A stretch of 36,691 bases of DNA from contig JACERO010000076.1 in NCBI GenBank assembly GCA_013911135.1, positions 1-36,691 of the forward strand. The letters run 5' to 3'. Shown here piece by piece: positions 8,170 to 16,086 of the stretch. Source of the DNA: Candidatus Nitrosopumilus sp. Its GTDB lineage: Archaea > Thermoproteota > Nitrososphaeria > Nitrososphaerales > Nitrosopumilaceae. Numbering within the stretch: position 1 is the first letter of the stretch; every line of letters starts with the position of its first letter. The notes under the pieces were generated by a model. It was not told where the DNA came from, made no database searches, and worked only from the letters and a program-made list of their open reading frames with translations. The translations under genes were made by a program, and so were the position numbers.

Positions 8170-9005
8170 TGTAACATCCTCTCAATTGATTTGATATCAA
8201 TATTTGATTTTACAGTTTTTGCTAACTTGTTTAATTCGTTGTCAATTTTTGAAATATTTTTCTTAGTCCAAGCAATATCTTTGGGTTTTGCATTAAGCGA
8301 GTCCTCCTCAGGTAAGTTCAAGGGTATCATTGGAATAGTACCCAATACAGGTACCTTTGTAATATTTTTGAGTTTTTGAAATCCTGGTTTTAATACATCA
8401 ATATCTCCTCTAAATTTGTTAAAAATAAAACCTTTTACTAATTTTTGATATTTTTTTTCAATTAGCGCCATTGTTCCAACAATACTTGCAAATGATCCTC
8501 CTTTGTCAATATCAGTGATTAGTAATACAGATGCATTCACCTTTTGTGCCATCTTCATATTTGCAATATCAAATTTTTGTAAATTAATTTCAGCAGGAGA
8601 ACCTGCACCTTCTAAAATTATTAAATCAAAATTTTTCTGTAAAGTTTTCAGTGATCTAGATGCAATCTTAATTCCCTCAAAGTTAACAAATTTTTCATAA
8701 TAGTCTTTTGCATGCATTTTCTTGTAGCGTTTACCATTTAGATACACGATGCTATAGTAATTTCCTAGTGGCTTGAGTAAGATTGGATTCAAGTCAGGGG
8801 TAATGTCGCATCTAGCACCAATAGCTTGAATTGCTTGAGCACGAGAAATTTCAAAGTCAGGCGTGGTATATGCAAAATTTGACATATTTTGTGATTTGTA
8901 TGGCGCTACGCGGAAACCTTTGTCTGAAAAAATTCTACATAGAGCTGCAACTAATGTTGTTTTTCCAGCACTAGAAGATGTTCCTTGAATCATTAAAGAT
9001 TTCAT
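8166..9005 (-). CDS. cobQ: CobQ-like cobyric acid synthase without glutaminase domain
   Basis: The protein has the dethiobiotin-synthetase-like ATP-dependent amidation domain of cobyric acid synthase: P-loop GTSSSAGKTT (8-17), PYKSQNMSNFA, SRAQAIQA, DLNPILLKP, LEGAGSPAEINL (131-142), DIDKGGSFAS, and the domain end PLNLPEEDS (228-236). Full-length CobQ then continues about 240 residues into a glutamine amidotransferase with Cys and His. Here only 43 residues follow, ending in NELNKLAKTVKSNIDIKSI, which resembles the normal extreme C-terminus of CobQ. The glutaminase part therefore seems to be missing from the middle. The enzyme may use free ammonia or a separate glutaminase. The neighbours keep it firmly in the cobamide pathway. 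Confidence 0.8.
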   Translation of the reverse strand: MKSLMIQGTSSSAGKTTLVAALCRIFSDKGFRVAPYKSQNMSNFAYTTPDFEISRAQAIQAIGARCDITPDLNPILLKPLGNYYSIVYLNGKRYKKMHAKDYYEKFVNFEGIKIASRSLKTLQKNFDLIILEGAGSPAEINLQKFDIANMKMAQKVNASVLLITDIDKGGSFASIVGTMALIEKKYQKLVKGFIFNKFRGDIDVLKPGFQKLKNITKVPVLGTIPMIPLNLPEEDSLNAKPKDIAWTKKNISKIDNELNKLAKTVKSNIDIKSIERMLQ

Positions 9006-10084
9006 GTAATTATCTCCAATGCTCTTACTAGTTTTAGATTATCTTTATGAGACTTTACAGCGATACGAATATAATGATTATTTAATCCTCTAAAATTTTT
9101 ACAATCACGAATCAAGATCTTGTGTTTAAGTAATTTTTGTTGTAGTTTTGTTGAATCATATTTTGTTTTAATTAAAATAAAATTTGTAGATGAATCATGA
9201 CATTCAAATCCATCTAATTTAGCAATTTCATTTTTTAAATATCTGAATTCTTTTTTAATAATTAATCTTGATTTTGTGAGATGGGATTTATTTTTAAGAG
9301 CAATATTTGCTGCATCTTGTGCTAGAGTGTTTACACTCCATGGAATTTTTATTTTTTGCAAAATTTCTATCATTTGTTTAGAAGCAGCAGCATATCCAAT
9401 TCTTATTCCAGGTAATCCAAAAGATTTTGTCAAAGAACGCAAAACAAAAAGATTATCATATTTTTTTACATATGATATAATAGATTCGTTGGACTCTGGA
9501 ACTAATTCAATAAAACATTCATCAATAAATACAATTGAAGATAATTTTTTTGCAGTTTTAATTATTGAGAGCAATTGTTTTTTTGACAAAAGTTTTCCTG
9601 TAGGATTATTGGGATTGCAAAGAAATACACATCCATTTAGTGGTATTTGTGAAATAAATGAATCAATATTTTCAGATAAATTCATTGTTTTAAAATATGA
9701 AATTTTACAGTTGTTGAGTTTTGCTGCTGTTTCATATTCTTGAAATGTTGGAACAGGTATCAAGACTTTGGTTTTGTTTGATAAAAGTGCAAAACAGAAA
9801 TTATAGATTATCTCAATTGCCCCATTTCCAACTAATAGATTTGATTTCTGTAAGCATGTGTATTTTTTTAGTCTTGAAATTAGTGTTGATGAACGAAAAT
9901 CAGGATAGTTTTGAATATTATTTAGATTTTTTTTGAGATTTGTCTTTACAGATAGTGGAATTCCAATAGGTGTAATATTAGAACTAAAATCTATAATATG
10001 AGGATTAGAGTTTTTGATGGAATTTTGTCCACCATGTATTACTGGAACATGTCTAATGATGGATGATTTTGTTCGTATTCTCAC
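9002..10084 (-). CDS. cobD: PLP aminotransferase-fold, probable threonine-phosphate decarboxylase
   Basis: A 360-residue class I/II aminotransferase-fold enzyme. The N-terminal HGGQNS followed by IIDFSSNITPIG is typical of CobD/CobC, the L-threonine-O-3-phosphate decarboxylase that makes aminopropanol phosphate. CNPNNPTGKLL (156-166), FIDECFIE and RSLTKSFGLPGIRIGYA supply the PLP site, with K220 as the Schiff-base lysine. Histidinol-phosphate aminotransferase is the main alternative; the DFSSN block and the cobalamin operon favour CobD. It is the first gene of the operon, starts at GTG 10084, and is divergent from the asd-like gene. Confidence 0.82.
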   Translation of the reverse strand: MRIRTKSSIIRHVPVIHGGQNSIKNSNPHIIDFSSNITPIGIPLSVKTNLKKNLNNIQNYPDFRSSTLISRLKKYTCLQKSNLLVGNGAIEIIYNFCFALLSNKTKVLIPVPTFQEYETAAKLNNCKISYFKTMNLSENIDSFISQIPLNGCVFLCNPNNPTGKLLSKKQLLSIIKTAKKLSSIVFIDECFIELVPESNESIISYVKKYDNLFVLRSLTKSFGLPGIRIGYAAASKQMIEILQKIKIPWSVNTLAQDAANIALKNKSHLTKSRLIIKKEFRYLKNEIAKLDGFECHDSSTNFILIKTKYDSTKLQQKLLKHKILIRDCKNFRGLNNHYIRIAVKSHKDNLKLVRALEIIT

Positions 10085-10167
10085 AGTTCCAAATAGAATT
10101 AGGCGATTTAGTATGTTTTGGTAATTCAGAAAACGATTATTAATTGAAAGCGATCAATTATCAAATT

Positions 10168-11244
10168 ATGGATAAGAAAAGAGTAGCAATTATTGGTGTT
10201 ACAGGTTCTGTAGGTCAGGAATTTGTGCAATCATTGAACAATCATCCATGGTTTCAAGTGACTCAAATTGCAGCTTCTGAACGTTCAGCAGGTAAAAAAT
10301 ACCTAGATGCAATCAAAGATGCAAGCGGGATTATTGCATGGGATGTTGGTGGAGAAATACCTGAATATATCAAATCAATGACTGTCAAAAAAATTGATGA
10401 TCTTGACGTATCACAATTAGATCTAGTATTTTCAGCAGTTGAATCGGTAGCTGCAAGAGACATTGAAACTAAAATGGCAGCAGACTTGCCAGTAATTTCA
10501 ACTAGTTCTGCATATAGGTATGAAGAAGATGTTCCGATTCTCATTCCAGGAATAAACGATGAACAAGCCGAATTACTTGAAATTCAAAAGAAAAACCGCA
10601 ATTGGAAGGGTTGGGTAGCACCACTGCCAAATTGTACCACAACGGGTTTAGCAATTACACTAAAACCATTACTAGAAAAATATGGAGTAAAAAAAGTGTT
10701 GATGACTTCAATGCAGGCAATCTCTGGTGGTGGAAAATCAGGAGTATCAGCAATGGAAATTACAGATAATATTATACCATACATTCCAAAAGAGGAAGGA
10801 AAAGTCAGAATTGAGACAAAAAAGATCTTGGGAAAACTCATAGACGGTAAAATTGAGGATGCAGATATCAAAGTTAGTTGTACATGTACTAGAGTACCTG
10901 TAATTGATGGACATACTGAATCTGTCTTTGTAGAAACTTCAGAAGATATTGATCCTGCAAAAGCCAAAGAACTCTACAATTCTTACAATCAAAATATTTC
11001 AGTTGAAGGGTTACCATCAGCTCCAGAAAAATATTATGCATTTCATGAAGATCCAACTAGACCTCAACCAAGAATGGAAAGATCTGTTGGGGATGGAATG
11101 ACTACAACAATTGGAAGAGTTGAAAAAGAGGAACTGTTTGATAATGGACTCAAATACATATTGTTTTCACACAACAAAAAAATGGGTTCAGCAAAAGGTG
11201 CAGTTTTACTAGCAGAAATGCTATACAAAAAAGGCAAGATTTAG
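10168..11244 (+). CDS. asd: Aspartate-semialdehyde dehydrogenase family protein
   Basis: A 358-residue NAD(P)-dependent acyl-phosphate reductase. GVTGSVGQEFV (10-20) is the Rossmann motif, LPNCTTTG carries the catalytic Cys156, and DGHTESV the base His249. It belongs to the archaeal/fungal Asd branch, which makes aspartate semialdehyde for lysine, threonine and methionine. In Sulfolobales a paralogue of this branch acts as malonyl-/succinyl-CoA reductase in carbon fixation, so substrate cannot be settled from sequence alone; Asd is the default. ATG 10168 is chosen over TTG 10144 because it begins just before the Rossmann strand. Confidence 0.88.
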   Translation: MDKKRVAIIGVTGSVGQEFVQSLNNHPWFQVTQIAASERSAGKKYLDAIKDASGIIAWDVGGEIPEYIKSMTVKKIDDLDVSQLDLVFSAVESVAARDIETKMAADLPVISTSSAYRYEEDVPILIPGINDEQAELLEIQKKNRNWKGWVAPLPNCTTTGLAITLKPLLEKYGVKKVLMTSMQAISGGGKSGVSAMEITDNIIPYIPKEEGKVRIETKKILGKLIDGKIEDADIKVSCTCTRVPVIDGHTESVFVETSEDIDPAKAKELYNSYNQNISVEGLPSAPEKYYAFHEDPTRPQPRMERSVGDGMTTTIGRVEKEELFDNGLKYILFSHNKKMGSAKGAVLLAEMLYKKGKI

Positions 11245-11272
11245 GATATTTTTTGTAATTTTTACAATAATA

Positions 11273-11282
11273 ACTTTATAAG
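11273..11282 (+). promoter_or_regulatory. TATA-like box upstream of lrp/asnC gene
   Basis: ACTTTATAAG lies about 38 nt upstream of the ATG at 11316. This implies a short leader of about 10-12 nt for the regulator-ctaB transcript. Confidence 0.45.
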
Positions 11283-11315
11283 AACCAGAAATCTAGATCG
11301 ACTCAGGTGTTTTGA

Positions 11316-11783
11316 ATGGTAAAAGTAGATAATTTAGATTTACAAATTTTATCAGAATTAGCTAACGACGCATCAATATCGGTTCCACGTTTATCAAAAA
11401 AGATCAACGTTAACTCTTCGGTAATATATTCAAGAATCAAAAGACTAGTTAAAAGAAAATTAATTGAACGTTTTACAATTGTTGTCAACGATGCAGAACT
11501 TGGCTACAATGTCAAGACATTAACTGGAATTAATATGGATTCAAAAAAGCGCGATCATATAATTGAGGAATTATTCAAGATTGATGGAGTTAGAGAGATT
11601 GCAGAAGTTACTGGTAGATTCGATATACTGGTAACGATGTATTCAAAATCATTAGAGCAGATACATAAAATAGTCTCTGAAAAAATTGGCAGAATTGAAG
11701 GAATTCAGTCTTCAGAGTCGTTTATTGAGATGAAAACACGAACTAAGGCAATGCCATATATGTCAACACAGGATAGTGACTAG
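11316..11783 (+). CDS. Lrp/AsnC family transcriptional regulator
   Basis: A 155-residue regulator. The N-terminal helix-turn-helix (about 5-60) has the family opening LDLQILSELANDASISVPRL, then VNSSVIYSRIKRL as the recognition region. The C-terminal half (about 70-150) is a RAM/AsnC-ligand-binding beta-alpha-beta domain with VREIAEVTGRFDILV, typical of amino-acid-sensing oligomers. It lies 2 nt from ctaB and is probably co-transcribed with it, but it may regulate other genes. The ligand is unknown. Confidence 0.9.
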   Translation: MVKVDNLDLQILSELANDASISVPRLSKKINVNSSVIYSRIKRLVKRKLIERFTIVVNDAELGYNVKTLTGINMDSKKRDHIIEELFKIDGVREIAEVTGRFDILVTMYSKSLEQIHKIVSEKIGRIEGIQSSESFIEMKTRTKAMPYMSTQDSD

Positions 11784-11785
11784 CA

Positions 11786-12715
11786 TTGCAAAAAATCAAA
11801 TCAGAATCTCGTGTTGCTGTATACTATGAATTAACAAAGCCGAAGATCTGGTATTTACTAGTTTTTACTGCATTTGGTGCAGCACTAACCGCATCCAATA
11901 TTTATAGTATTGAAATTTCTCCAGCAACATGGCTGTTAATGTTATTTTCAGTTGCAGTAGGTTCAGCAGCTGCTAACACTTTGACAAACTATCACGACAG
12001 AGATATTGATGCAATAATGGAGAGAACGAAGGAAAGACCTCTACCATCAAAAAGAATCTATCCTGCAGTCAAAGCAAGAAATTTTGGATTAGTATTAGCT
12101 GGAATATCATTAGTTTTAGCATTTGGGATTTCATTTACTACAACATTAGAACAAGGTGCGTGGGCAACTGCATTCATTGCATTTGCATTGATGAATAATA
12201 TTCTTGTTTACTCGTATGCATTAAAACGAAGATCAAGAACAAACATAATTTTAGGAGGTTTATGTGGCGGTGCTCCTCCATTGATTGGATGGGTAGCTGT
12301 AACTATGTCAGATTTATGGACGATGGGTCTTGCAATGGCAGGATTGGTGTTTATTTGGATTCCAATGCATATTTGGGCTTTGACATTACATTTCAAAGAA
12401 GATTATAACAAAGTAAATGTTCCAATGTTAACTGCAGTACAGTCTGAAAAAACATCAGCAAGAGTGATTGCAGGTTCTACTGTTGTGATGGTATTGTTTT
12501 CAATTGCCCCATTCTTCATAACAACAGAAAGTGGTGAAGAAATGGTAGGCCAAGTATATCTATGGACTGCAATTGCATCAGGTGCATTAATGATGGCACT
12601 ATCAATATGGGTCATAGTAAAGCCAATGGAAAAAGCCGCATGGACTTTGTTCAAATTTTCTAGTCCATATTTGGCAGTATTGTTTATTGCATTAATGGTC
12701 AACTTTGCATTATAG
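11786..12715 (+). CDS. ctaB: Protoheme IX farnesyltransferase (heme O synthase)
   Basis: A 309-residue UbiA-family membrane prenyltransferase that adds a farnesyl group to heme b, giving heme O for terminal oxidases. The first aspartate-rich motif NYHDRDIDAIMERTKERPLP is present, as is the second cytosolic loop around LHFKEDYNKVNVPML. About nine hydrophobic helices fit the family. LTKPKIWYLLVFTA is the usual N-terminal block. Translation starts at TTG 11786, immediately after the regulator stop. Its 3' end overlaps the convergent gene at 12710 by 6 nt. Confidence 0.93.
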   Translation: MQKIKSESRVAVYYELTKPKIWYLLVFTAFGAALTASNIYSIEISPATWLLMLFSVAVGSAAANTLTNYHDRDIDAIMERTKERPLPSKRIYPAVKARNFGLVLAGISLVLAFGISFTTTLEQGAWATAFIAFALMNNILVYSYALKRRSRTNIILGGLCGGAPPLIGWVAVTMSDLWTMGLAMAGLVFIWIPMHIWALTLHFKEDYNKVNVPMLTAVQSEKTSARVIAGSTVVMVLFSIAPFFITTESGEEMVGQVYLWTAIASGALMMALSIWVIVKPMEKAAWTLFKFSSPYLAVLFIALMVNFAL

Positions 12716-12916
12716 AGTACCTTCATCATCAAGACTGTTAAGCTCTTTTGTGATTTTAGAATGCTTTTCTACTAATTCTGTAAGCTCGTTTTGTAATTCA
12801 ATTGAATTCCATTTTGAGTTAATTAGAGAAGACAGTTTTGCAACAATGCTCCATTGGAGATTATTTTGGTCATCAATTAATTCTAAAAATTTTTTCCCTT
12901 TTTCATCATCATTCAT
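12710..12916 (-). CDS. Small helical protein of unknown function (68 aa)
   Basis: A charged, almost entirely helical 68-residue protein (FLELIDDQNNLQW, then LQNELTELVEKHSKITKEL) with heptad-like leucine spacing in the second half, suggesting a short coiled coil. I do not recognise a domain. The ATG at 12916 and normal codon use support a real gene. It converges on and overlaps the end of ctaB by 6 nt. No function can be assigned. Confidence 0.6.
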   Translation of the reverse strand: MNDDEKGKKFLELIDDQNNLQWSIVAKLSSLINSKWNSIELQNELTELVEKHSKITKELNSLDDEGTL

Positions 12917-13026
12917 AATTTTTCGATATTATGCAATGATAAAAAGTTAACAGAAGTAAACCACAACTTTCTAATTAACATGTTATTCTAACATGCGTAA
13001 TCCATAGTAAGATTACAAAACATTAT

Positions 13027-13182
13027 TTATTCTTGCATAAAATGATTGATTTTTCTGAGACGTCTATACTCATTTAAGATGTCACACAGGATATCAACTT
13101 CAGTTTTAACAGTATCGTTAGCAGAATTAAAAAAGAGTTTGTGAGAATCAGTCAGAATTTTTAATATACTTTTTTGTTGCAT
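13027..13182 (-). CDS. Small hypothetical protein (51 aa)
   Basis: An ATG-started frame (MQQKSILKILTDSHKLFF ...) with an in-frame TAA just upstream, encoding a helical, mildly basic 51-residue protein with VDILCDILNEYRRLRKI in its second half. A TATA-like GATATAAAA lies at 13198-13206, about 20 nt upstream, closer than the usual spacing here. I recognise no domain. It is divergent from the small zinc protein at 13388. Confidence 0.45.
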   Translation of the reverse strand: MQQKSILKILTDSHKLFFNSANDTVKTEVDILCDILNEYRRLRKINHFMQE

Positions 13183-13238
13183 GGCTCCACATTGGATATT
13201 TTATATCAAAAACAATTATTAGGGATTTGCATGATTTG

Positions 13239-13253
13239 TTCATAATTTATGAA
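13239..13253. promoter_or_regulatory. 15-bp palindrome in divergent spacer
   Basis: TTCATAATTTATGAA is a perfect palindrome with a central T, in the 205-bp spacer between the divergent genes at 13182 and 13388. Directly after it are repeated ATCAG/GATCAG motifs. This is a possible operator; no regulator can be named. The 27-codon frame 13249-13332 overlaps it and is not counted as a gene. Confidence 0.3.
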
Positions 13254-13355
13254 AATAATCAGATCAGACTTTATGATCAGCTCGTTCAAAGCGATCAAAC
13301 ACGTAGGTCTAGGCTCATTTTTAGCAGACTAGATAGGTAATAACATAATTTCAAA

Positions 13356-13364
13356 GTTTTATTA
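13356..13364 (+). promoter_or_regulatory. TATA-like box for small zinc protein
   Basis: GTTTTATTA is centred 28 nt upstream of TTG 13388. This supports that TTG as start of a leaderless gene. Confidence 0.4.
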
Positions 13365-13387
13365 GCAAATATTGATTATTTGCCATA

Positions 13388-13546
13388 TTGCAATGTAGTA
13401 TTTCAGAATGTAAGTTAAAATCAATAGAAACAGTAAAAATTAGTTTTAAAGAAACTAGAAATCTATGCAAGGAACACTACAAATTATTCAAAAATAAGGA
13501 CAAAAAATATCTTCCAAATTTTAGCAAAGCAACAGGATTTCAATGA
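13388..13546 (+). CDS. Small Cys/His protein, probable zinc binding (52 aa)
   Basis: A TTG-started frame encoding MQCSISECKLKSIETV, KISFKETRNLCKEHY and a basic tail ending NFSKATGFQ. The four candidate ligands (C-x4-C near the start, C-x2-H in LCKEHY) resemble small treble-clef or zinc-ribbon proteins whose second half reads like xxVCxEHxxxF. An in-frame TGA five codons upstream limits the start to this TTG, and the TATA-like box spacing agrees. The function is unknown; zinc binding is inferred. Confidence 0.55.
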   Translation: MQCSISECKLKSIETVKISFKETRNLCKEHYKLFKNKDKKYLPNFSKATGFQ

Positions 13547-13617
13547 AAATTTATTAGATTTTTTTCAAACTTGAAAATTATTGAAAGATTTAACATCTAC
13601 TATTTTCAAATTATTGT

Positions 13618-14088
13618 ATGGCTACCAAGAAAAAACGTACTCTTAAAAAGAAATCAATTAAAAAAACAACTAAACCAAAAAAACAAACAAAGTCTTCTAC
13701 AAAAAAACCAGAATTTGAAAAAGCATGGACAGAATACAATACTGCGTTAAATGGTTGGAAAGAATCTCTTGCACAATGGCAAAAAGCTACTAATGAAATT
13801 TTAATGACATATAATGATGCATGTCAAAAAGCAATGGAATCAGATTCAGAATTATTAAAAAAAGTAACTTCAAGTTGGGAGAAAACATGGGAAGAAATTG
13901 GTCCTGAATACATCAAACAACAAACAAAGATGGTTGAAAGTATTTTCAAAGAAACCAATATTGAGTCAATAAAGAAATTCAATGAACAGTGGGAAAAATT
14001 TCTTAAAACATCAGGCGATGATTCAATTATGGCATATCAAGAAGCCATCAAAAAATTTAATCAGGCATGGCAATCAGGGCAGATGTAA
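13618..14088 (+). CDS. Phasin-like helical protein with basic N-terminus
   Basis: A 156-residue protein. Residues 1-31 are very Lys/Thr-rich (KKKRTLKKKSIKKTTK) and probably disordered, possibly binding nucleic acid or an anionic surface. Residues 32-156 are amphipathic helix with regularly placed aromatics: EKAWTEYNTALNGWKESL, SSWEKTWEE, FNEQWEKFL, FNQAWQ. The helical part resembles the protein at 16087-16497, including the start (E-W/F-xx-xW-x-EY ... L-x-GWK) and a 19-residue period in the later half (W87, W125). Such proteins resemble phasins and PhaE, which coat or activate polyhydroxyalkanoate granules. That role is inferred and no PHA synthase is in the window. Confidence 0.65.
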   Translation: MATKKKRTLKKKSIKKTTKPKKQTKSSTKKPEFEKAWTEYNTALNGWKESLAQWQKATNEILMTYNDACQKAMESDSELLKKVTSSWEKTWEEIGPEYIKQQTKMVESIFKETNIESIKKFNEQWEKFLKTSGDDSIMAYQEAIKKFNQAWQSGQM

Positions 14089-14121
14089 TTCTGTAAAATT
14101 AGAAATTAAGAAAAGATTTCA

Positions 14122-14910
14122 TTATTTTTTCATTTTTACAACTCGGAAAACTTTGCAGTTACAAACAGAACAAAATCCCTTAACAGCAGCTCTGCCATTT
14201 TTCATAGTAGTTTTTTTGGAATTCTTAATTTTTCTTTTTGTTTTACACTTTACGCAATAGGCTTGTGAAGAATTAGATTTTAAAGTACTTTTTTTAGTAG
14301 TTGAACCACCAAGTTTTTTATTTTGTTTTCGTATTGGTTTGACAATTTTACGCTTTATATGGGTAGATTTAGATTTTTTAATTTCTTTTTCTAATTTGTT
14401 GATTTATTTTTGTAGAACATCTAATTGTGCAATTTGTTGAGGAGTAGCTTCTTCCTCTTTTGGTTCGGGTGTTGGTTCTGGTTCTTGAACAAGTTCTTTT
14501 GTGAATCCTTTTGGTAATGAACCTCTAGGACTTGAAGAGGGTTCAGGTGTTGATTCTGGTGTTGATTCTGGTTGAAATTTTAATTCTTTAACGGATTCAG
14601 ATTTTACAACTTGGTCCTTCAGGTAAATCGCCAAGATGATCTAATTTTACTTTGTTTTCATCAATTCGGATATATGGGTTGCCACCAATTGAGAAAGTTT
14701 GTATTTTATGTCCCTTTTCCAGGACTCCTTTCCACTGTAAATTGTAATGTAAAATAATCCATTTATGATATCAGAATGTATGGTTAAACGATCTATGGGC
14801 TCGCCTACAGTAATTCCTTTCTCAGTATCTTGATGGCGTATGGCAACAGAGATCAGATGGTTAGCATCATAACTAACCTTAGAAATAAAGTAGTCAGCTC
14901 ATTTATCCAT
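14122..14910 (-). pseudogene. Broken gene: DUF3892-like domain + linker + DUF5679-like zinc ribbon
   Basis: Three pieces read in order on the minus strand. First, from ATG 14910, ADYFISKVSYDANHL and EPIDRLTIHSDIINGLFYI; then, one frame over, SIGGNPYIRIDEN and LDHLGDLPE, the end of a DUF3892-like domain. Second, back in the first frame, a Pro/Glu-rich linker (14634-14404). Third, after a TAA at 14404-14406, the same frame continues INKLEKEIKK and a DUF5679-like zinc ribbon (AYCVKCKTKRKIKN, VKGFCSVCNCKVFR), stopping at 14122. Lesions are TGA at codon 4, a frame shift near the A4G3 run (plus 14712-14718), a compensating shift near 14610-14625, and the TAA. The coiled-coil pattern runs smoothly across the TAA, so this was one gene. 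Confidence 0.7.
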
Positions 14911-14968
14911 TATAAAAAATGGTAAATATGTTCTAATAAATAAGCACGCAAGAGTTAAAAAAATAAGA

Positions 14969-14977
14969 TTATAATTA
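14969..14977 (+). promoter_or_regulatory. TATA-like box for the 14999 gene
   Basis: TTATAATTA is centred 26 nt upstream of ATG 14999, which fits a leaderless transcript covering 14999-16062. Confidence 0.4.
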
Positions 14978-14998
14978 GTTTAAGAGAACGATAATTAA

Positions 14999-15379
14999 AT
15001 GGAGATCTCAGTAGAACCATGGAAAAAATTGATTATTCATGAGGTAATTGAATACAAATTTGATGATTGGGTCAAACAGATAGCATTTAGCACAAGATCC
15101 TCAGGTGGTGGAATTCCCACAATGCAATGGACAAACGGAATTGTATTTGCACCAGCAAATTTTCCAACAACAAATATCACAGTTGAAGAACAATTGAAAG
15201 GAACTTTACATTGGTCATCAGTGTCTTTTGCAATTAAAGAAAAATTTGAAAAACAGATTGTAAAGGAAAACGCTACCATTAATCTAGTTGATGTCAGTGT
15301 AAATGAAATTTTCAAAGAATTAGCAACAAGTTTGAAAGCACAATCAAAATATGCTACTTCTGAATCTGGCAAAGACTAA
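14999..15379 (+). CDS. Conserved-looking protein of unknown function (126 aa)
   Basis: A soluble mixed alpha/beta protein with no signal peptide or membrane segment. Distinctive parts are EPWKKLIIHEVIEYKFDDW at the N-terminus, a Gly-rich turn SSGGGIPTMQW, and a helical C-terminal half (EIFKELATSLKAQ). I recognise no family. The TAA overlaps the ATG of the next gene (TAATG), so the two are almost certainly translated together and probably work together. The gene has normal codon use and a good TATA box. Confidence 0.7.
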   Translation: MEISVEPWKKLIIHEVIEYKFDDWVKQIAFSTRSSGGGIPTMQWTNGIVFAPANFPTTNITVEEQLKGTLHWSSVSFAIKEKFEKQIVKENATINLVDVSVNEIFKELATSLKAQSKYATSESGKD

Positions 15380-16062
15380 TGGACATTGAAAAAACAATAG
15401 AGAATTGTGAGATATATCTAAAACAGATTAAACAATACGAGCCTGAGCCTTACTATGTGAATTATTTTTTTAATAAATACATAAATTCTATAAATGATAC
15501 ATTTAATGGAATTTTTGAAGAAGGGAACAGAGATTTCGGATTATTTATTTCAGAAAAGATTTCACAAAAAAACTTTGATAAAAAAGCAAAAATGAAAAAT
15601 GACCAAAATGCAATAAAATTTTCAGAATGGTATTCAATCAAATATAATCAAGAACATGAAAGTCCATATCCAAATTTCATAAAAAAAATTTGGCAATTTA
15701 AAAATAAATTTGAAAAACTACCTAAAATTAAAATCATGATCAGAGCATCAGATAGATACAAAGATGATATTTATCAACAGATTAAAGTGAATTTGAGTAA
15801 TGAGAAATTACGTTCAAAAGAAGAGTTGGGTATTGAAATCAATAGACAATTACCAATATTTTTAGAAATCATAAATCGTAAAAGAGATAAAAAGAACGAG
15901 CCTAAAGTAGGAGAAACCCAAGTAATGGCATCTACATTTCTAGATTTTGAAGAATGCAACGATATTGAAATTGCATATGCATCTGAAATTTACATTCCAG
16001 TTATGAGACGATTAGTTGAAGAGTCGAGAAAGAAAATTAAAGAATTAACGACATGGAAATAA
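15379..16062 (+). CDS. Protein of unknown function (227 aa)
   Basis: A charged, mostly helical soluble protein (N-terminus MDIEKTIENCEIYLKQI). A middle stretch reads LPKIKIMIRASDRYKDDIY, and near the C-terminus is a block with VGETQVMASTFLDFEE then EIAYASEIYIPVMRRLVEES. No known catalytic motif or domain is evident. It overlaps the preceding gene by one base and ends 24 nt before the convergent phasin-like gene. The pair 14999-16062 lies between the two phasin-like paralogues. Function unknown. Confidence 0.7.
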   Translation: MDIEKTIENCEIYLKQIKQYEPEPYYVNYFFNKYINSINDTFNGIFEEGNRDFGLFISEKISQKNFDKKAKMKNDQNAIKFSEWYSIKYNQEHESPYPNFIKKIWQFKNKFEKLPKIKIMIRASDRYKDDIYQQIKVNLSNEKLRSKEELGIEINRQLPIFLEIINRKRDKKNEPKVGETQVMASTFLDFEECNDIEIAYASEIYIPVMRRLVEESRKKIKELTTWK

Positions 16063-16086
16063 TTTTAAAATTTAATCTAAAAATTA

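Noticed and set aside
10085-10167. Cobalamin riboswitch before the cob operon
   Set aside because: The spacer is only 83 bp, A/T-rich, and lacks the conserved B12-box; such switches are rare in archaea.
13249-13332. 27-codon frame starting MKIIRSDFMISS
   Set aside because: Too short, overlaps a palindrome, with no supporting motif; kept only as part of the spacer note.
13982-14260. 92-codon plus-strand frame with a hydrophobic end
   Set aside because: It overlaps the phasin-like gene out of frame and the reverse of the zinc-ribbon part of the pseudogene; a shadow.
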